Source of the DNA: Spirochaetia bacterium UBA5550
GTDB lineage: Bacteria > Spirochaetota > UBA4802 > UBA5550
Direction: 5' to 3'
DNA length: 9,362 bases
Assembly (NCBI GenBank): GCA_002425885.1
Contig: DINC01000222.1
Location: forward strand, 1 to 9,362
The stretch's first letter is position 1. Every line of letters begins with the position of its first letter. Of the stretch, positions 5,752-9,362 are shown in pieces. The notes below the pieces were generated by a model. The model saw nothing but the letters and a program-made list of their open reading frames with translations. It did not search any database and was not told where the DNA came from. The position numbers were made by a program, and so were the translations under genes.

Positions 5752-6747
5752 ATGTCATTCATAGAAGCTCAGTACTATTTAAAGAAGGGTGATTCTTTGG
5801 AGTGTCAGCTCTGCCCTCACAGGTGTAATATACGTGACGGTAAAAGCGGAATCTGCGGAGTAAGGGAGAATAAAAAAGGGGTACTCTATTCATCAATATA
5901 CGGTGAAGTTACCTCAATGGCCATGGACCCCATGGAGAAGAAACCTTTGTATCATTTCTATCCCGGGCGGCAGATTTTCTCAATTGGCACAAAAGGGTGT
6001 AATCTCAGGTGCCCCTTCTGCCAGAACTGGTCCATATCACAGGAGCCTTCAGTCCGGTCGTCGTACAGGGCTCCGGAAGAGATTGTAAACATGGCACTCT
6101 CTGCCGGTTCAGTGGGTATTGCCTATACATATAATGAACCCACGATCTGGTTTGAGTTTGTGAAGGACTGTTCTCTGGCAGCAAAAGAAAAGGGACTTAA
6201 AAATGTGCTTGTTTCAAACGGTTTTGTCAACCCTGCACCTCTGGATGAATTGACCGGTTTTATTGATGCCATGAATATTGATCTGAAGTGTTATAATCAT
6301 GACACATACAAAAAAGTGATGAAAGCTGAACTGGAACCTGTTAAGGAAACAATAAAAAGAGCCCATGGTAACGGATGTTTCGTGGAGATTACAACACTTG
6401 TTGTAACCGGTATTAATGATAATATGGATGAACTTATTGAGCTGGCGGAATTCATTGCTTCAGTTGACAGAAAAATCCCCTGGCATCTCTCCAGATATTA
6501 CCCTTCATATAAATATAACAAACCTGCAACGGATGTCTCTTTTCTCACGGATATATGGGAGGCCGGGAGCCAGATTCTGGATTACGTCTTTACCGGGAAT
6601 GTGCATCCGTCTGATTCACATGGTGATACTATATGCCCGGAATGCCATACTGTTATAATAAGCAGAAACGGTTATCATACTGTGGTCAAAGAGCTTGAGA
6701 ATGGAAATTGCAAATCCTGCGGTCATGAATTGGGGATAATACATTAA
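5752..6747 (+). CDS. amrS: AmmeMemoRadiSam-type radical SAM enzyme (AmrS)
   Basis: This is a radical SAM protein of the pyruvate formate-lyase-activating-enzyme-like AmrS family. That family is usually encoded with AMMECR1 and Memo-like proteins, and I know of no settled reaction for it. The 331 residues begin with a cysteine-rich N-terminal region (C18, C21, C25, C35: CQLCPHRC...GICGVREN). The [4Fe-4S]/SAM motif follows as CNLRCPFCQNW, with C83, C87 and C90. Then come the family stretches GIAYTYNEPTIWFEF (122-136) and MNIDLKCY (174-181), and the substrate region PWHLSRYYPSYKYNKPAT (243-260). A C-terminal zinc-ribbon-like tail has C295/C298 and C320/C323. Length fits the family. It seems to stand alone: neither AMMECR1 nor Memo is in the window. 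The epimerase 91 nt downstream may be co-transcribed. The family call is strong; the reaction is unknown to me. Confidence 0.92.
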   Translation: MSFIEAQYYLKKGDSLECQLCPHRCNIRDGKSGICGVRENKKGVLYSSIYGEVTSMAMDPMEKKPLYHFYPGRQIFSIGTKGCNLRCPFCQNWSISQEPSVRSSYRAPEEIVNMALSAGSVGIAYTYNEPTIWFEFVKDCSLAAKEKGLKNVLVSNGFVNPAPLDELTGFIDAMNIDLKCYNHDTYKKVMKAELEPVKETIKRAHGNGCFVEITTLVVTGINDNMDELIELAEFIASVDRKIPWHLSRYYPSYKYNKPATDVSFLTDIWEAGSQILDYVFTGNVHPSDSHGDTICPECHTVIISRNGYHTVVKELENGNCKSCGHELGIIH

Positions 6748-6748
6748 G

Positions 6749-6836
6749 GTACCTTTATAATATTCTTGACTCGAAACTTCTGAAGTAAAAAATGGATTAT
6801 AAGTATTAAGCTGATTGTAATAATGTAAAAGGTACG
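6749..6836 (+). promoter_or_regulatory. Imperfect inverted repeat framing the epimerase leader and covering its ribosome site
   Basis: GTACCTTT (6749-6756) is complementary to AAAGGTAC, part of the AAAAGGTAC that forms the epimerase ribosome site (ending at 6835). With small bulges the pairing extends to about 16 bases, to roughly 6764 and 6820. A 10-bp palindrome, AAGGTACCTT (6746-6755), overlaps the AmrS stop. If the leader is transcribed from upstream, the 5' arm could hide the ribosome site and limit translation. This is inference from base pairing. Confidence 0.35.
6755..6771 (+). repeat. Shared 17-bp motif, copy 2 (upstream of the epimerase)
   Basis: TTATAATATTCTTGACT matches the copy at 5680-5696 at 16 of 17 positions and lies in the same orientation ahead of a plus-strand gene. 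It includes a perfect TATAAT (6756-6761), but no good -35 lies 16-18 nt before it. Confidence 0.4.
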
Positions 6837-6838
6837 GA

Positions 6839-7888
6839 ATGAAAATATTAGTTACTGGCACAGCAGGTTTTATAGGGCATTTTGTCGCAGGGAGGCTTGC
6901 CGAACGCGGAGATGAAGTAATCGGGATCGATTCTATAAATGATTATTATGATGTTAACCTGAAATACGGGCGGCTTGTCGAAGATGGCATAAGCAGAGAT
7001 GGAGCTGATTCCGGCAGAAAAATTCAGAGCAGCAGGTTTTCTAACTACTCATTTATTAAAATGCATCTTGAGGAGAGGGAGCGGATTGAGGAACTTTTCC
7101 GTATTGAGAAATTTGACATGGTGTGCAACCTCGCTGCACAGGCAGGAGTGAGATACTCTATCGAAAATCCCCATGCTTACATAGATTCCAATGTTATCGG
7201 CTTTATGAATATACTTGAATGCTGCCGTCACAACAAGGTGAAACATCTTGTGTTTGCAAGCAGCTCCTCTGTCTACGGGCTCAATGAGAAGATGCCCTTT
7301 GCCACTTCAGATAATGTTGACCACCCTGTGAGCTTATACGCAGCAACCAAGAAGAGCAATGAGCTTATGGCTCACGCATACAGCCACCTTTACGGGATCC
7401 CTGTGACCGGGCTCCGCTTTTTTACTGTGTACGGCCCCTGGGGTAGGCCTGATATGGCTTACTTCAAGTTTGCAAAGGCTATTTCAGAGAGCAAGTCTAT
7501 CGATATATATAACAACGGGGATATGCTACGTGACTTCACATATATAGATGATATAGTTGAAGGTATTTTACGCGTTATGGATCTTGTTCCAGGCGGCAAC
7601 AGCAGCTGGAGCGGAATGAAGCCTGATCCCGGGAGTTCGAAAGCTCCTTATAAGATTTATAATATAGGGAACAACAGCCCGATGAAGCTTCTTGATTTCA
7701 TAAAGATTATTGAGAAGGAGATGGGGCGCGAGGCGGAGAAACGCTTTCTCCCTATGCAGCCAGGTGATGTCTATGCCACTTACGCGAATGTTGATGACCT
7801 TGCAGCTGATACCGGATACAGGCCTTCTACTCCGGTGGAAGATGGGATCGCGAGGTTTGCAAAATGGTACAGGGAGTATTATAAGTAA
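6839..7888 (+). CDS. NAD-dependent nucleotide-sugar epimerase (UDP-glucuronate 4-epimerase type)
   Basis: This is an extended short-chain dehydrogenase/reductase that most likely interconverts UDP-glucuronate and UDP-galacturonate in the cytoplasm, for capsule, O-antigen or other surface sugars. The 349 residues begin with the NAD-binding GTAGFIG (7-13) and D31 at the end of beta-2. GIDSINDYYDVNLKYGRL (29-46) is typical of the glucuronate epimerase branch. NLAAQAGVRYSIENP (97-111) follows, then catalytic S142/S143 with Y167xxxK171 (YAATK), and the signature RFFTVYGPWGRPDMA (193-207). The C-terminal part has YNIGNNSPMKLLDFI (274-288) and GDVYATYAN (309-317), both common in this branch. Length is normal. 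Its AAGG ribosome site (6829-6832) is modest and lies inside an inverted repeat. No glycosyltransferase is nearby. The superfamily is certain; the exact substrate is likely but not proven. Confidence 0.92.
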   Translation: MKILVTGTAGFIGHFVAGRLAERGDEVIGIDSINDYYDVNLKYGRLVEDGISRDGADSGRKIQSSRFSNYSFIKMHLEERERIEELFRIEKFDMVCNLAAQAGVRYSIENPHAYIDSNVIGFMNILECCRHNKVKHLVFASSSSVYGLNEKMPFATSDNVDHPVSLYAATKKSNELMAHAYSHLYGIPVTGLRFFTVYGPWGRPDMAYFKFAKAISESKSIDIYNNGDMLRDFTYIDDIVEGILRVMDLVPGGNSSWSGMKPDPGSSKAPYKIYNIGNNSPMKLLDFIKIIEKEMGREAEKRFLPMQPGDVYATYANVDDLAADTGYRPSTPVEDGIARFAKWYREYYK

Positions 7889-7897
7889 AGGGGTGAT

Positions 7898-7917
7898 GTC
7901 ATTCCATCTGGAGTGAC
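7898..7917 (+). terminator. Hairpin just after the epimerase stop
   Basis: GTCATTCC (7898-7905) pairs with GGAGTGAC (7910-7917) through an 8-bp stem with one G-U pair and a 4-nt loop, nine bases past the stop codon. AAATAG follows rather than a T-run, so it is a transcript-end hairpin more than a classic intrinsic terminator. Confidence 0.35.
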
Positions 7918-7951
7918 AAATAGTGTACTGAATCAATCGTTAACCGGTATA
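7910..7951. repeat. One-armed copy of the MITE-like terminal repeat
   Basis: This stretch matches the right arm of the element (5568-5609) at about 36 of 42 positions, in the same orientation. The shared core TCAATCGTTAACCG is exact. The opposite 42-bp arm is missing: only the short word GTCATTCC lies on the other side. It looks like a deletion derivative or solo end. Confidence 0.7.
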
Positions 7952-7977
7952 ATCGGTCAAACATAACTCCTCAATAG

Positions 7978-7997
7978 ATTCCCGCCTACGCGGGAAT
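7978..7997. repeat. Perfect 8-bp stem hairpin of the GCGGGAATGAC type
   Basis: ATTCCCGC (7978-7985) and GCGGGAAT (7990-7997) form a perfect GC-rich stem with the 4-nt loop CTAC, followed by GAC. Short palindromes with this word recur in intergenic DNA of many bacteria. It could act as a bidirectional transcript end between the convergent genes. Confidence 0.5.
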
Positions 7998-8039
7998 GAC
8001 ATATTTCTTCTGTTCCTATTATTAAGTGCTGTAATTTTA

Positions 8040-9362
8040 CTAAAAAGTTATCCCCAGCACTCTGTGCTGCACTTCGCCATCCATTTCAACACGCTTATAG
8101 ATGAACTTCAGCAGGCTGAACTTCGAGAAGCCGGTCTCTGATTCTGATTCATACTCCCAGAGCAGGCCCCAGAGGCTCCCCCATGATTGGTAGCCACGTT
8201 CGGCCCGCTGTATCTTGTAGTATGGTATGCCGAGCAGTGCTGCCTGCAGGTCCGATCTCTCCCCTGGATCGTAATCCCTGTACCAGAGAGCACCCAGTGC
8301 CCAGAGCTGGAACCTGCTGTTATCGGAGTCGTGGCTGTCCCATGTGAGTGCAGGCGGTATCACCAGCGTGTGGGTTGTCTCCGTACTTTCGTAGTACCAT
8401 AGCGGCAGGGCCCTTGTGTGGAAATACCCTCCGTCTCTTTCAACTGCTGCAAGCCAGAGAAGCCCTTCTATGTCATAACCGCTCTTTCCCCACTCAGCCT
8501 CCAGAAGGAGGCCCCATAAAGCCTGCATTCTTTTGACTTCAGGATCTATCTCAAATTCAATTGTTGTAAAAAGCATTGAGTATTCATTGTATTTTCCGCT
8601 GTCATAGCTGATGTGATCATACAGATAGAGGAAGTTCTCTCTGCTGTAGCCCGGCTTATTGTTCAGGTATAGTCCGCAGATGATATAAGTGTTATCATTA
8701 TGTTCTTTGTCCCACGCTGAAAAATAGAGGGGAGCTATGTGAAAGTATCCGTCATCGCCGGATTTATGATAAATGAAGGGTAGGAGCCATCTGCGTGTGT
8801 AATCTTCAGTTATCCCTTTTTCATAGTCGTAGAGCCAGAGAATGTTGGTATGTCTGCTTTCACTGTCTGAACTGTGATAGAACAGCGGAACAATGGGTGC
8901 CCAGAATGTATAGGCTTTTTCGTCAGGTTCATCAACGGTATGCCTGTAGTGGAAAAGGGATAATGAGAGATTTTCCTGCCAGGGCTTCCCTGCATCTGAT
9001 GATTCTGTACTGCTGTGATAGAATACCGGTATAAGCCATCTCTCTTTTGTGATGAGAGGGATGTTTCTGTTGTCCGGATCAACGGTATAGTGATAATGAG
9101 TGTTGCTGTATATGCCATAAAACAGTGAGAAGCCTGTGTCTCCATTGTTTGAATCATTCTTACTCCTGTAAATCCCCATGAGTGCGGAGTGTTCCTTTTT
9201 GCCGTTATCATTGCCGTAATAATAAAATGGCCGGAAATAATTTTCGTAATGGCCATTCATATCTGAAACATTAAACAGGCCGTATAACGCGCTGTATGAG
9301 TAATCTCCGGTGTCAGGATACTTTCCGCTTTCATACAGCCCGAAGAGTATGCTTGATGAATT
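8040..9362 (-). CDS. Repeat-built, aromatic-rich beta-strand protein, probable outer membrane (partial, N-terminus off the right edge)
   Basis: The reading frame stays open from the window end (9362) through 440 residues to a TAG at 8040-8042; the internal ATG at 9260 is not the real start. I do not recognise a named family. Residues about 1-250 are degenerate repeats built on a 'P-hydrophobic-FYH-SS-acidic' unit: IPVFYHSSTES (111-121), VPLFYHSSDSES (158-169), LPFIYHKSGDDG (194-205), LPLWYYESTETT (319-330). Residues about 280-440 repeat an 'LWGLL.E.E..G' unit (282, 302, 353, 397). The short alternating stretches separated by turns rich in D, S, N and G suggest many beta strands. The last residues, HRVLGITF, end in Phe, as many outer-membrane barrel proteins do. 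No signal peptide can be checked because the N-terminus is outside. Outer-membrane location is inference. Confidence 0.75.
   Translation of the reverse strand, partial: NSSSILFGLYESGKYPDTGDYSYSALYGLFNVSDMNGHYENYFRPFYYYGNDNGKKEHSALMGIYRSKNDSNNGDTGFSLFYGIYSNTHYHYTVDPDNRNIPLITKERWLIPVFYHSSTESSDAGKPWQENLSLSLFHYRHTVDEPDEKAYTFWAPIVPLFYHSSDSESRHTNILWLYDYEKGITEDYTRRWLLPFIYHKSGDDGYFHIAPLYFSAWDKEHNDNTYIICGLYLNNKPGYSRENFLYLYDHISYDSGKYNEYSMLFTTIEFEIDPEVKRMQALWGLLLEAEWGKSGYDIEGLLWLAAVERDGGYFHTRALPLWYYESTETTHTLVIPPALTWDSHDSDNSRFQLWALGALWYRDYDPGERSDLQAALLGIPYYKIQRAERGYQSWGSLWGLLWEYESESETGFSKFSLLKFIYKRVEMDGEVQHRVLGITF

Larger units (their letters stand above)
7889..8039. other. Repeat-filled gap between the convergent epimerase and repeat-protein genes
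   Basis: These 151 nt hold no credible gene. They contain a short hairpin (7898-7917), a one-armed copy of the MITE-like sequence (7910-7951) and a second hairpin (7978-7997). Both hairpins use the GTCATTCC/GGAATGAC word also found in the element at 5434-5609. They probably serve as transcript ends for the two convergent genes, though neither has a clean T-tract. Confidence 0.6.

Noticed and set aside
8810..9256. A second minus-strand ORF of 148 residues in another frame
   Set aside because: It lies entirely inside the repeat protein, whose frame is open to the window edge and has consistent repeats and a sensible C-terminus; this one shows no pattern.
9260..9260. ATG at 9260 as the true start of the repeat protein
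   Set aside because: The frame stays open for 34 more codons to the window edge with the same repeat style (LFGLYESG, LYGLFNVSD), so the gene continues outside.

Overview
This window looks like a stretch of chromosome from a Gram-negative bacterium of moderately low GC. It carries an inner-membrane-anchored periplasmic chaperone of the PpiD type, a probable outer-membrane beta-strand protein ending in Phe, a bactofilin, and a long-chain polyprenyl diphosphate synthase. The gene mix and style would fit an anaerobic lineage such as Deferribacterota. That placement is an impression from protein style, not a measured result. No phage, plasmid, CRISPR, tRNA or rRNA signal was found.

Layout: (1) Positions 1-1331, minus strand: a Trm112-like small zinc protein followed by a PpiD-like SurA_N protein that runs off the left edge. 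A candidate sigma70 promoter lies at 1364-1393. (2) Positions 1542-5040, plus strand: a compact gene run of queC, a comF-type phosphoribosyltransferase, a STAS protein, a polyprenyl diphosphate synthase, a small TPR protein and a bactofilin. queC and comF overlap by ATGA. STAS and the synthase are 5 nt apart. A hairpin separates comF from STAS and may split the run in two. (3) Positions 5052-5408, minus strand: a half-length TauE/SafE membrane protein, convergent with the bactofilin gene. (4) Positions 5409-5751: a 343-nt gap filled by a MITE-like element of about 176 bp with 42-bp imperfect terminal inverted repeats, then a very AT-rich promoter region. (5) Positions 5752-6747, plus strand: an AmrS-type radical SAM enzyme. 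(6) Positions 6839-7888, plus strand: a nucleotide-sugar epimerase of the UDP-glucuronate 4-epimerase type. (7) Positions 7889-8039: a second, one-armed copy of the MITE sequence plus two GTCATTCC/GGAATGAC-type hairpins. (8) Positions 8040-9362, minus strand: the C-terminal 440 residues of a repeat-built, aromatic-rich, beta-strand protein, open at the right edge.

The genes are mostly housekeeping: tRNA modification (queC, possibly Trm112), envelope protein folding (PpiD-like), quinone or lipid-carrier side chains (polyprenyl synthase), cell-shape scaffold (bactofilin) and surface sugars (epimerase). I see no clear evidence of an undescribed multi-gene system. The most unusual points are a PpiD-type chaperone that seems to have lost its catalytic parvulin domain, a free-standing copy of what looks like the C-terminal tail module of class III adenylate cyclases, the MITE-like repeat family, a 17-bp motif shared by the upstream regions of the radical SAM and epimerase genes, and the uncharacterised repeat protein at the right edge.
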